Below, piece after piece: positions 35,321 to 44,161 of a DNA stretch of 62,109 nucleotides; the stretch's first letter is position 1; every line of letters starts with the position of its first letter. The DNA lies in the NCBI GenBank assembly GCA_049578545.1, contig JBAUMF010000048.1:1-62109 (forward strand). The letters run 5' to 3'. The notes under the pieces are model-generated. The model was not told the DNA's origin and did not search any database. It saw only the letters and a program-made list of their open reading frames with translations. The DNA comes from DASQBT01 sp049578545 (GTDB taxonomy: Bacteria; Pseudomonadota; Gammaproteobacteria; Burkholderiales; Thiobacillaceae). The position numbers were made by a program, and so were the translations under genes.

Positions 35321-35606
35321 TTCGCTCGCGTTCATCATCGCAAATATCTCCTGCGTGGCGCAGAGGGGACGGGCGTCAGCGCATTTTGCATCCTCGCCAA
35401 TGACCGTTGCCCACCGCATGTCTCGGACGACCCACGGACAAGTCGTAATTGAAGTCCGCAAAGCCCCGTGGATTATTGCATTGCTGTACTCGCGATCGAC
35501 ACAAGTTGTTGCATATATATTCGCTCTGGCAGGCATCGCAGTCAGGCGACAACATTCGGCACGCACGCCGCATGGTGAAACCACCGCCCTCGCTCCGCAG
35601 CTGCGG

Positions 35607-38108
35607 CTACGCCACCTGCATGTTGCGATCCTGAAGACCCCGTACGCCCACGGGGCGCACCTTCCAGATGTGTTTTGCGTACTCGCGGATCGTTCGGTCG
35701 GCGGAGAACCTGCCCATGTTCGCCACGTTGAGGATCGCGCGTTTGGCCCACGCGGCCGGGTCGCGGTACAGCGAGTCCACGCGTTCCTGGCAGGCAATGT
35801 AGGAGGCGTAATCCACCATCAGCAGATAGGGGTCGTGCTGCCACAGGCTGTCGGTGATGGGCCGGTACAGGTCGGGCGTCTCGGGCGAGAAATAGCCGTG
35901 GCCGATCATGTCGAGCGCCTGCATCAGTTCGGCGTTGGCATGGCCATGATCCGCCGGATGGTAGCCGGTGTGCGCAAGATTCTTCACTTCCTCGCACGTC
36001 AGCCCGAACAGGAAGATGTTGTCCTCGCCGACTTCATCGCGAATCTCGACATTGGCGCCATCGAGCGTGCCGATGGTCAGCGCGCGGTTCAGGGCCAGTT
36101 TCATGTTGCCCGTTCCCGAGGCCTCGGTGCCCGCGGTTGAGATCTGTTCGGACAGATCGGCGGCCGGGATGATGTCGCCCGCGGTGGTGACGTTGTAGTT
36201 GGGGATGAAGGCCACCTTGAGCAGCCCGCGCGCGGCAGGGTCGTTGTTGACCACATCCGCGACCGAGTGGATCAGGCGAATGATGAGCTTGGCGCGGGCA
36301 TAGCCGGGCGCCGCCTTGCCGGCAAAAATCACGGTGCGCGGCGCCAGGTCCTGACCCGCGCGCAGGCGGTTGTAGCGCGTCACCACATGCAGCAGGTTGA
36401 GCAGTTGCCGCTTGTACTCATGCATGCGCTTGACCTGTACGTCAAACAGCGAGGCTGGATCGACATGGAAGCCGAGCCGGTTGTGGATGAGTTTCGCCAG
36501 GTCGGCCTTGTTGGCAGTCTTGACGCTGAGGAATGCAGACTGGAATGCGGGTTCGTCGGCATACGGGGTCAGTTTCTTCAATTCATCCAGATTCCTGAGC
36601 CAGCCGTTGCCGATGGTCGTGGTGATCAGTTTGGAAAGCCTCGGGTTGGCCTGGTTGAGCCAGCGGCGCGGGGTGATGCCATTGGTCATGTTGAGAATCT
36701 TTTCCGGCTCCATGCGGTGGAAGTCCGCGAAGATGGACTCGCGCATGAGCTGGGAGTGCAGCGCCGACACGCCATTCACATGATGGCTGCCGACCACCGC
36801 GAGGTGCGCCATGCGGATGCGGCGGCCGTGTGACTCATCGATCAGGGACATGCGGGAGACGATGCCTTCGTCGCCGGGAAACCGGTGCCGCACCCGGACA
36901 AGAAAGTGGTGATTGATTTCCTGGATGATTTCGAGGTGGCGTGGCAGTACGTGCCCGATCAGGCTGACGGGCCAGGTTTCCAGCGCCTCGGGCATGAGGG
37001 TGTGGTTGGTGTAGGAGAAGGTGCGGGAGGTGAGATCCCAGGCCTTTTCCCACCCCAGGTTATGCACGTCCATGAGCAGCCGCATCAGTTCGGGAATGGC
37101 GATGGCCGGGTGGGTGTCGTTAAGCTGGATGGCTACCTTGTTTGGTAGCGCATCGAAACCTTCGTGGGTTTTCATGAATCGGTACAGGATGTCCTGCAGC
37201 GAGGCACTGGCGAAGAAGTATTCCTGTTTGAGGCGCAGGGTGCGGCCGTCACTTGTACTGTCGTCGGGGTAGAGCACCTTGGACAGTTTTTCCGAATCGG
37301 TCTTTGCTTCGACCGCATGGATGTAGTTGCCGGAATTGAACAGGTGCAGGTCGAAATCGCGCGTGGCCTTGGCCGACCAGAGGCGCAGGTTGTTCACGGT
37401 ATTGTTGCCATACCCCGGTACCGGCATGTCATAGGCCATGGCGTTGACCACATCGGTGTCCACCCAGTGATGCTGGATGTGGCCATGCGCGTCGCGGAAG
37501 CGGGTCACGTGGCCATTGAACTGCACCGGATAGAGCACCTCGGGGCGCGGAAACTCCCACGGATTGCCGAAGCGCAGCCAGGGGTCGGAGATTTCTGTTT
37601 GCTGGCCGTTATCGATGTTCTGATGGAACATGCCATATTCGTAACGGATGCCATAGCCCACGCCAGGTATGCCGAGCGTCGCCATGGCATCCAGGAAGCA
37701 GGCTGCCAAGCGCCCCAGGCCGCCGTTGCCTAGCCCGGCCTCGAATTCCTGCTCGCGCAGCGCCTCCAGGTCGAGTCCGATTTCCGCCAGCGCCTTGTGC
37801 ACGGATGCGTCGATCTCCATGTTGAGCAGCGCATTGTAGAGGGTGCGCCCGATGAGGAATTCGAGCGAGAGGTAATACACGCGCTTGGCGTCGGAATGGT
37901 AATAGCTGCGCTGGGTCTCCATCCAGCGTTCGATGAGACGATCGCGTACCGCGTAGCACAGCGTGTGCAGCCAGTCGCGGTCGGTCGCGGTGTAACCGTC
38001 CTTGCCCACGGTGTAGGTGAGCCGGTTGGCGATGGCACGCTTGAGCGCGTCGACATCGAAGCCGGAAGGGTCGTGAGTGGGGATTTTGAGGGACTTCTTG
38101 GAGGTCAT
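35607..38108 (-). CDS. glgP: Glycogen/alpha-glucan phosphorylase
   Basis: The 833-residue PLP enzyme releases glucose-1-phosphate from glycogen or maltodextrin. Family landmarks are YYLSLEFLIGRTLYNALLNM, AGLGNGGLGRLAACFLDAMA, KVAIQLNDTHPAIAIPELMR and the PLP lysine in EASGTGNMKLALNRALTIGT. Length is normal. The ATG at 38108 has a GAG-type ribosome site and begins a typical N-terminus; the frame extends upstream to 38273 without similarity. It is 37 bases after zwf in the same direction, so glucose-phosphate release and oxidation are probably co-expressed. Confidence 0.95.
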   Translation of the reverse strand: MTSKKSLKIPTHDPSGFDVDALKRAIANRLTYTVGKDGYTATDRDWLHTLCYAVRDRLIERWMETQRSYYHSDAKRVYYLSLEFLIGRTLYNALLNMEIDASVHKALAEIGLDLEALREQEFEAGLGNGGLGRLAACFLDAMATLGIPGVGYGIRYEYGMFHQNIDNGQQTEISDPWLRFGNPWEFPRPEVLYPVQFNGHVTRFRDAHGHIQHHWVDTDVVNAMAYDMPVPGYGNNTVNNLRLWSAKATRDFDLHLFNSGNYIHAVEAKTDSEKLSKVLYPDDSTSDGRTLRLKQEYFFASASLQDILYRFMKTHEGFDALPNKVAIQLNDTHPAIAIPELMRLLMDVHNLGWEKAWDLTSRTFSYTNHTLMPEALETWPVSLIGHVLPRHLEIIQEINHHFLVRVRHRFPGDEGIVSRMSLIDESHGRRIRMAHLAVVGSHHVNGVSALHSQLMRESIFADFHRMEPEKILNMTNGITPRRWLNQANPRLSKLITTTIGNGWLRNLDELKKLTPYADEPAFQSAFLSVKTANKADLAKLIHNRLGFHVDPASLFDVQVKRMHEYKRQLLNLLHVVTRYNRLRAGQDLAPRTVIFAGKAAPGYARAKLIIRLIHSVADVVNNDPAARGLLKVAFIPNYNVTTAGDIIPAADLSEQISTAGTEASGTGNMKLALNRALTIGTLDGANVEIRDEVGEDNIFLFGLTCEEVKNLAHTGYHPADHGHANAELMQALDMIGHGYFSPETPDLYRPITDSLWQHDPYLLMVDYASYIACQERVDSLYRDPAAWAKRAILNVANMGRFSADRTIREYAKHIWKVRPVGVRGLQDRNMQVA

Positions 38109-38145
38109 GTTTTGTGCTCTCAGCGAGTTGATTTGTAAGCGCGGT

Positions 38146-39651
38146 TCAGAATGCCTGCAGGTTGCCGCCATCCACTTCGAGGGAATGGCGCCAGAACTGG
38201 TCTTCGCGATCGAATAAGCGGTAGGTGCCGCGCGGGCCCCACGAGCCGGCCTGATAGGTGTTGATGAAATCACGCTCCATCGACCAGACCTTGAGCACCG
38301 GGTCGACGACGCGCCATGCCCATTCGACTTCGTCGTAGCGCAGGAACAGCGAGTGGTCTCCGTTCATGACGTCGAGCAGCAAGCCCTCATACGCGTCCCC
38401 GTCCACCTCGCCATTGCTGCGGTAGGTGGCGTCGAGGCTGAGGGTGCGCGTCTTGAGTTCGAGCCCAGGCAGCTTGACGCGCATCTCCATGCGCATGCAC
38501 TCCTTGGGCTGGATACCCAACAGGATCCAGTTGGGATGGGATCCGTCATGATGGGTCTGACGCAGCAGATCCTGCGGCGGCACCTTGAAGCGGATGCAGA
38601 CCGCCGAAGCCCCTTCGGCCATGCGTTTGCCGGTGCGCAGGTAGAACGGCACGCCGCTCCAGCGCCAGTTGTCGACGAAGAGTTTGAGCGCCGCATAGGT
38701 CTCGGTCGTGCTGTCGGGCGCAACGCCGTTTTCTTCCAGGTAGCCGGGGACGTCCACGTCATCGATGCGCCCGGCGGTGTACTGTCCGCGGAAGGCATGG
38801 GCATGCACCGAATTCTGGGTGATGGGACGAATGGCCTTGAGCACTTTCACCTTCTCGTCGCGCAGATGCTCCGCGCTTATGGTCACCGGGGGTTCCATCG
38901 CCACCAGCGCCATCAGCTGCAGCAGGTGGCTCTGGATCATGTCGCGCAACGCACCCGAATTTTCGTAGTAGTTGGCGCGGTTGCCGATGCCAAGCGTTTC
39001 GGAATGGGTAATCTGCACGTGATCGATATAGTGGCGGTTCCACAGGGGTTCCAGGAGCATGTTGGCGAAGCGCAGCACCATCACGTTCTGCACGGTGCCC
39101 TTGCCCAGGTAATGATCGATGCGATAGATCTGCGGTTCGTTGAGATGGTGGTACAGCGCCTGCTGCAGGGATTGCGCAGACAGCAGGTCGTTGCCAAACG
39201 GCTTCTCGAACACCACCCGGCGAAAACCATGGTTTTCCTTCAGCACGCCGGTTTCCCCCAGCCTCTTGATGATGGGCGGAAATTCCGACGGACGGACCGA
39301 CATGTAGAACACTGCATTGCGGGGGAATTCCGCATCGTTTTCGATGGTATTGCTCAGGCGTGCGTAGGATTCGGCATCGCCCGTAGGGTTGGCATGGTAG
39401 TGGAGCCTCGCGCGGAAGCGCTCGTAGGCGCCTTCGTCCAGGCCATGCGGAAACTTGGCGTGCAGCATTCCGGCGACCTGATCGAGCCACTGTTCGCGAT
39501 TCCATTCCTCGCGGCTGACGCCGATGATGCGCGTGCCATGCGGCAGCCGATGCTCCGCTTCGAGACGATACAGCGCGGGAATCAGCTTGATGCGCGCCAG
39601 ATTGCCGCTCGCGCCGAAGATGACGAGCGTGCAGGGATTGAGGTTCTTCAT
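38146..39651 (-). CDS. zwf: Glucose-6-phosphate 1-dehydrogenase
   Basis: The 501-residue enzyme oxidises glucose-6-phosphate to 6-phosphogluconolactone with NADP+. It has the dinucleotide loop LVIFGASGNLARIKLIPALY, the catalytic segment YRIDHYLGKGTVQNVMVLRF (the usual residue after K is Glu, here Gly) and EKPFGNDLLSAQSLQ. The start at 39651 has GAGAAGG upstream; it overlaps the end of the gnd remnant by 4 bases (ATGA). The neighbouring gnd is internally deleted, so the next oxidative step must be encoded elsewhere or flux goes through 6-phosphogluconate dehydratase. Confidence 0.95.
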   Translation of the reverse strand: MKNLNPCTLVIFGASGNLARIKLIPALYRLEAEHRLPHGTRIIGVSREEWNREQWLDQVAGMLHAKFPHGLDEGAYERFRARLHYHANPTGDAESYARLSNTIENDAEFPRNAVFYMSVRPSEFPPIIKRLGETGVLKENHGFRRVVFEKPFGNDLLSAQSLQQALYHHLNEPQIYRIDHYLGKGTVQNVMVLRFANMLLEPLWNRHYIDHVQITHSETLGIGNRANYYENSGALRDMIQSHLLQLMALVAMEPPVTISAEHLRDEKVKVLKAIRPITQNSVHAHAFRGQYTAGRIDDVDVPGYLEENGVAPDSTTETYAALKLFVDNWRWSGVPFYLRTGKRMAEGASAVCIRFKVPPQDLLRQTHHDGSHPNWILLGIQPKECMRMEMRVKLPGLELKTRTLSLDATYRSNGEVDGDAYEGLLLDVMNGDHSLFLRYDEVEWAWRVVDPVLKVWSMERDFINTYQAGSWGPRGTYRLFDREDQFWRHSLEVDGGNLQAF

Positions 39652-40085
39652 GCAGCCTTCTCCATGCCGTGGCCAGCAATGCCATTGAGCATCAGGGACA
39701 GGAGGCGGAAGCCATCGCTCAGTTTGTCCTGGCTGTTGAAGCGCATGTTCAGCGCGAATGACAACACCGGCGCCGCTGCTCCCTGCCCGATCGCTTCCAT
39801 GCAACTCCAGCCGCCCTGGCCCGAATCTGGCACCACGGGCGCGAGTTCATGCAACGGTTGCGCGGTGGGCTCTGCACTCGGCAGCATCAGCCAGACGATG
39901 CGCGGGCATGGCCGCTGCGACACGCCATTCCGGACGGAGACTGCGGGAACCATTCTGTCCTCGCGGGCAGGTTCGTCGACAACTCCGCCCGCGCAGCCAT
40001 GCGCAATGACCTCAGTATCGTGACGGCACAGGCGGCGCATCATGCTGCCCCCCATTTTGTCGAGTCCAATCATTGCCATACGCAC
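39648..40085 (-). pseudogene. gnd: Internally deleted 6-phosphogluconate dehydrogenase remnant
   Basis: The 145-residue frame joins the two ends of a Gnd (YqeC-type, normally about 300-330 residues). Residues 1 to about 88 give the Rossmann start MAMIGLDKMGGSMMRRL and the downstream strand PRIVWLMLPSAEPT. Residues from about 89 give the C-terminal WSCMEAIGQGAAAPVLSFAL and RFNSQDKLSDGFRLLSLMLN. The whole middle, including substrate-binding and catalytic helices (G-G-x-x-G, K-M-V-H-N), is missing, yet the frame is kept and its stop overlaps zwf. The dinucleotide glycine loop is also altered (GLDKMG for GLGRMG). It cannot be an active dehydrogenase; it may survive for translational coupling to zwf. 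Confidence 0.8.
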
Positions 40086-40460
40086 CGGCCTTCTCCCTTG
40101 AAATTGCGACGTCAGGCTCCAACTACGTGCTGGACGTCGATAGCTGAGAATCGGCGGGTATCGATGATTTTCTAGGTACGCGGCAGCAATTCGTCATGCC
40201 GCAGAGGACACGGGCTTTTCCGGCGTGATTGAGGTGGTAAAACTGATCGCAACAGTCAGGAATAACGATTAATTCCTGCCAACAGTAATAGGTGGCGATT
40301 GCCTGTTGCGAGTCTTGTCAGCCAAGAAAGGGAGCCAGCCCCGGTGCCACCCTGAAACACCCGGTGTCAAAACTCGACCCCCGCCTGTAACCCTGAAAGC
40401 ATGGGTTTTCCGACACGAGTGCGGAGGCGTTCCTATTCACGCCGAACTCCAGCCCTGTGC
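40086..40460. other. Intergenic stretch between gnd remnant and cyclase gene
   Basis: No gene is supported. It contains a short inverted repeat AGGAAT / ATTCCT (about 40258-40277) that might be an operator, and no clear terminator. The two flanking minus-strand transcripts begin and end here. Confidence 0.4.
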
Positions 40461-42404
40461 TCACTTGGTCAGTTCCAGTACGCCATCCCAGTCACTTGGC
40501 GGCGGATGCGCACGGAAGCGGGTGACCAGGTCAAGAAAGAAGCGGGTGGGGCGGTCGTCGGGGTCCAGTTCCGCGCAGGCGGCAAAGTGGCCCTCGGCCC
40601 CATCCCAGTCACGCCTGCGATAGCATCCTAGGCCGGTCTCGAAGCGGTCACGCAGCTTCAACATCTTGTCGTCGACCTCGCCCACCATTCCCAACAGTTC
40701 AAACACCTGTACCGATTCGTTCTTGCCGGCGACGCGGATGCGGTCAAGGTCGCGGACCTCGATGGCGTCACCGGCCAGGTCGCGGGTGGTGTCGCTGATC
40801 AGCAGGTAGGTGCCGAAGGTCTTGTTGGCAGACTCCAGGCGCGAGGCCAGGTTGACGGTGTCGCCGATGACGGTGTAGCTTTTCGCGGCCTCCGAACCCA
40901 CGCTGCCAGCCGTGACCTCCCCCGTGGCGAGGCCGATGCGGATATTGAAGGCCGGGAGCCCCTTGCGCAGGCCGATGACGTCAGGCAGGGAGGCGCGGAA
41001 ATCAACCAGCCGCGCCCTTTGGTCTAGCGCTGCCTGGCAGGCCAGCAGGGCATGTTCCCGCTCGCCAGTGAAGGGTGGCGCCCAGAACGCCATGATGGCG
41101 TCGCCGATGTATTTGTCGATGATGCCGTTGCGGGCGCGGATCGGCTGTGACATGTGGGTAAAATAGCTGTTCAGCAGCTTGACCGCGGCGTCCGCCGACA
41201 ACTGCTCGCAGATCGAGGTGAAACCCTCGATGTCGGAGAAGAACACGGTGGCGATGCGCTTGTTGCCCACCTCCGAGAACGCATGTTCGTCAAGCAGGTC
41301 CTTGACGATGCGCGGGTCGATGTACTTGCCGAAGGTCTCCTTGATATTCTCCTTCTCCCGCAGTCCACCGACCATGTAATTGAAGGTCTGCGCCAGTTGC
41401 TCGATCTCATCGGCCGATTTGACGTGGATGGCGATGCTCAGGTCGCCGCGCTCGACTGACCTGGCGCCCTTGAGCAGGGCACGCACCGGTCTGATTACGT
41501 TGCGCGTGATCAGGCTCGCGAACAGGATGCCGAGCGTCGCAGCGGCCAGCGTGATGCCCCAGTTGAACATTGTGGTACTGCGCTCCACTCGGCTCGCCTT
41601 CGCCGCGGCCTCGCGCGTGATGTTGTGCAGCAGGCGACTGACGGTGCTGCTCGCGCGGCCGACCGCACGTCGGTCGGTCTCCATCTGATCCTTCAGGATT
41701 TCCACCGCCTGCGCGTCAGCGGTCTGCGATTGGGCAGCGAACTTGTCGACGCTTGCAATCATGGTCGCGCGCGCCTCCGGAATGCGCTGCATTTCGCCCT
41801 GCAGTTGCGTGAATTCGCGCACCAAAACGGGGTCGTCGAGCACATATGACAGCGTCAGTGCCTTGTCCACCAGCGCGGTGGCGAGCATGGTCTTGCGGTC
41901 GCCACAATAGCGATTGAGTTCGAAACCCAGCAATGACTTGTCCACCGGATCCTTGACCGAATCGCGGAGCTTCCTGCTCGCCGCCGAGTAGGTTTCGTAA
42001 GCGCAATCGCCAAGTTGTCCGGCTGAGGACTGAACGATCTTGCGGACTTGCGGGAGAGAAGCGAGTCCGGAATTGGCCGCCAGTGCCCGTTCCAGCAGCA
42101 GGCCCTGGAGCAGATGGTGGTAGCGGATATCGCCAAGGATCTGGTCAAGCGGGATGTAATAGTCCGATAGCAGCACCATCTGGCGCTCGACCCGGCTGAA
42201 GTTGATGCTGGAAATCAGCGTCACCAGCGCCATCAGCATCAGCAGCAACCCGGTGATACCGAAGATCTTGAAGCTGATCGGATGCCTCACCCGACTCTCG
42301 CGTTCCACGCTGCTGTCTACGTCTGCCCGCCGCTTGTTATCGGTCGTTAGGGTGCGTTCCAACTGCTTACTTTCCACTATCGAAGATTTTGCATCATCGG
42401 CCAT
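40461..42404 (-). CDS. Membrane-bound class III adenylate cyclase with HAMP domain
   Basis: The 647-residue protein has a first membrane helix near residue 50, a helical periplasmic sensor domain of about 230 residues, a second helix, a HAMP domain (NVIRPVRALLKGARSVERGD) and a class III cyclase domain. Metal-binding aspartates lie in VFFSDIEGFTS and IDKYIGDAIMAFW; the lysine in DKYIGD and aspartate in VIGDTVNLASRLE favour ATP over GTP. About 60 C-terminal residues follow the cyclase fold and look TPR-like. It makes cAMP in response to a periplasmic or membrane signal. ATG at 42404 is preferred over GTG at 42413. It stands alone on the minus strand. Confidence 0.92.
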   Translation of the reverse strand: MADDAKSSIVESKQLERTLTTDNKRRADVDSSVERESRVRHPISFKIFGITGLLLMLMALVTLISSINFSRVERQMVLLSDYYIPLDQILGDIRYHHLLQGLLLERALAANSGLASLPQVRKIVQSSAGQLGDCAYETYSAASRKLRDSVKDPVDKSLLGFELNRYCGDRKTMLATALVDKALTLSYVLDDPVLVREFTQLQGEMQRIPEARATMIASVDKFAAQSQTADAQAVEILKDQMETDRRAVGRASSTVSRLLHNITREAAAKASRVERSTTMFNWGITLAAATLGILFASLITRNVIRPVRALLKGARSVERGDLSIAIHVKSADEIEQLAQTFNYMVGGLREKENIKETFGKYIDPRIVKDLLDEHAFSEVGNKRIATVFFSDIEGFTSICEQLSADAAVKLLNSYFTHMSQPIRARNGIIDKYIGDAIMAFWAPPFTGEREHALLACQAALDQRARLVDFRASLPDVIGLRKGLPAFNIRIGLATGEVTAGSVGSEAAKSYTVIGDTVNLASRLESANKTFGTYLLISDTTRDLAGDAIEVRDLDRIRVAGKNESVQVFELLGMVGEVDDKMLKLRDRFETGLGCYRRRDWDGAEGHFAACAELDPDDRPTRFFLDLVTRFRAHPPPSDWDGVLELTK

Positions 42405-42596
42405 TGCCGCCACTCACAGTCTTAGCAGTATTCTCGCCAACTTGATTTAGCCGTTTCGGACGCCTCGGGTGAAAGATCCTTGATGCTCAACAACGGCGTC
42501 CATCGGGACATCTTCACTCAATACTCCTTCAAGCCCAAGACCAACCCGCGTAAGCACAGGAGCCGGCACCCGCTATGAGCCGTTTCTTCCACACCA

Positions 42597-43418
42597 TCAC
42601 CGCTGCGGCATGGGGCCACCCGTCTTCCAATCGGTCTGATGGGCTGGCTCGCCGAGCTCTGTATTGAGCTGGTCGACAAACATCTCCACCGGCGCGGGCG
42701 TGCGCAGACCGACTTGCTCGATGTCGACAATGTCTCCACTCTTGAGTGGCTTGCCGTAGAGCCTCAGGTTGGCCTGATCCAGCAGACGAATGTGATACTC
42801 ATCCACCGACTGGCCCAGCATCAATCCCCGATGCAGGCTGTATGTGACGATCCCAGTGGGTAAGTTGGAAGTATCGGTACTTCCATACACATACGAACCG
42901 CCGGGGGTCACCATCCCATTCAAGAAACGTCCCGTCAGCAGGTCCTGCATGCTCTTTTTTGTCTTGAATACGATCAGCACATCGGTCACCCGCATGCCAA
43001 TCTGAGGGCCGACGCTGGTTCCATAGACCTCCAGCATCAACGGAGGTCCCCAGCGGCCACTCTTCAGGCGGTAGACCAGAAACCCCTGTCCATGTATCTG
43101 AGCGTCAATAAAGCCCACCTTCACCAAATTCTCCAGCACGGCGAATCCCTGACTGCCCTTGACCAGATTCCTGACCTTGGCCGGATCGACCTGGTAGATG
43201 GCGACTACCCGATCAAGCGCTGCCTTGGCCAGTTGCATGGCGGTGGCCACCTGTGGGTTCGGACTGGCAACGGCGCCTTCAGCTGATGTTGCGACGGCAG
43301 CCGTGCTTGCGTGGCTCCTGTCAAGTCCCGCACGGGCCCCCGGCTCGGCCGCGGCCACTGCCGTGGCGAATGTGGCCATGGCCACGACAAGCAGGTACGG
43401 CATCGACAATGTCTTCAT
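42597..43418 (-). CDS. Exported SYLF (YSC84-like) domain protein
   Basis: The 273-residue protein has a signal peptide (MKTLSMPYLLVVAMATFATAVAAA) and a low-complexity alanine-serine segment up to about residue 60. The rest is a SYLF/YSC84 lipid-binding domain: KVRNLVKGSQGFAVLENLVK, then a GQGFLVYRLKSGRWGPPLML strand and TDVLIVFKTKKSMQDLLTGR. Eukaryotic relatives bind phosphoinositides and actin; bacterial ones are periplasmic and uncharacterised. The gene lies upstream of the adenylate cyclase on the same strand (192-base gap), probably as a separate unit. Confidence 0.85.
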   Translation of the reverse strand: MKTLSMPYLLVVAMATFATAVAAAEPGARAGLDRSHASTAAVATSAEGAVASPNPQVATAMQLAKAALDRVVAIYQVDPAKVRNLVKGSQGFAVLENLVKVGFIDAQIHGQGFLVYRLKSGRWGPPLMLEVYGTSVGPQIGMRVTDVLIVFKTKKSMQDLLTGRFLNGMVTPGGSYVYGSTDTSNLPTGIVTYSLHRGLMLGQSVDEYHIRLLDQANLRLYGKPLKSGDIVDIEQVGLRTPAPVEMFVDQLNTELGEPAHQTDWKTGGPMPQR

Positions 43419-43825
43419 TGAGTACTCGCTTTCCAGACAGCGTTCAATATACTATCCGCGCCGCAACCAGGCGCGCCTCGGAATCCACGCTTCGACTGCC
43501 CTTCCCCCGGTTTCCAGGGTGATTTGCGCTGGGCCAATACCAGCAAGCGCAGATCAAACTTTACTACAGCAAGGTGACCCCATTGAATAAACGGACGAAC
43601 GGATATATCAGGGAAACGGGTTTTGCGTGATAGCGCCCGCCAGTCGATGATCGTGAGAGCAGACACACACAGGAAATGGAACGCATTCACATGCGTCGGC
43701 AAAGGCCGGCGCTGTCTGGAAACGCGGTCAGAAATTGGGGGGGCGACATCCTCTCTGAAGAAGGAATGACGAATGCCGGAAATGAAAAGCTAAGCCCCCC
43801 ATGTCCGCGCGACGCGTCAATCAGA
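43419..43825. other. Intergenic stretch
   Basis: I see no supported gene. It holds the upstream region of the SYLF gene and the downstream region of the small helical protein gene; no strong terminator or repeat is visible. Confidence 0.4.
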
Positions 43826-44053
43826 TTATTTGTTTTTCTTGCCTTTCCTTAATTCAGCCATCCTCTCGCGCCATTCCTGCAGGGCCTCATCCTCAATCTC
43901 CAGCTGTATTGCCACACATTCCAGCGCACTCAGTTTCTTGTCTTCCAGTCTGCGTCCGAGCTTTGACCGCATTCTCGCCAATAGACGTTCCGTCTCTTCC
44001 TTGCTCAACAGCTTGGCTTTTTCGAGGTACTCTTTCGAAGGCGTTTTTCCCAT
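43826..44053 (-). CDS. Small highly charged helical protein
   Basis: The 75-residue product MGKTPSKEYLEKAKLLSKEE... is almost wholly charged and helical, with a heptad-like LARMRSKLGRRLEDKKLSAL segment and a lysine-rich end (RKGKKNK). A strong AAAAGGAG ribosome site 7 bases before the ATG at 44053 argues for expression. No signal or membrane segment is present. I do not recognise a family. It is 108 bases downstream of the PPDK-like gene on the same strand and may belong to that operon. Confidence 0.75.
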   Translation of the reverse strand: MGKTPSKEYLEKAKLLSKEETERLLARMRSKLGRRLEDKKLSALECVAIQLEIEDEALQEWRERMAELRKGKKNK

Positions 44054-44161
44054 TGCAATTTCTCCTTTTCAATTCCTTATGACGTCTTGCTTTACTCCGT
44101 ACCATGCTGACCTGATCAGCCCACAGTGCACGGAGTCCATCCGCTGCATGCACGTCACCAG

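Noticed and set aside
38353..40023. 556-codon plus-strand frame opposite zwf and the gnd remnant
   Set aside because: Its composition mirrors the antisense of zwf; zwf motifs are intact on the other strand.
40258..40277. GGAATAA match near 40260 as a fifth ECF promoter
   Set aside because: The spacing and -10 block (CGTC) are absent, so it is only a chance seven-base match.
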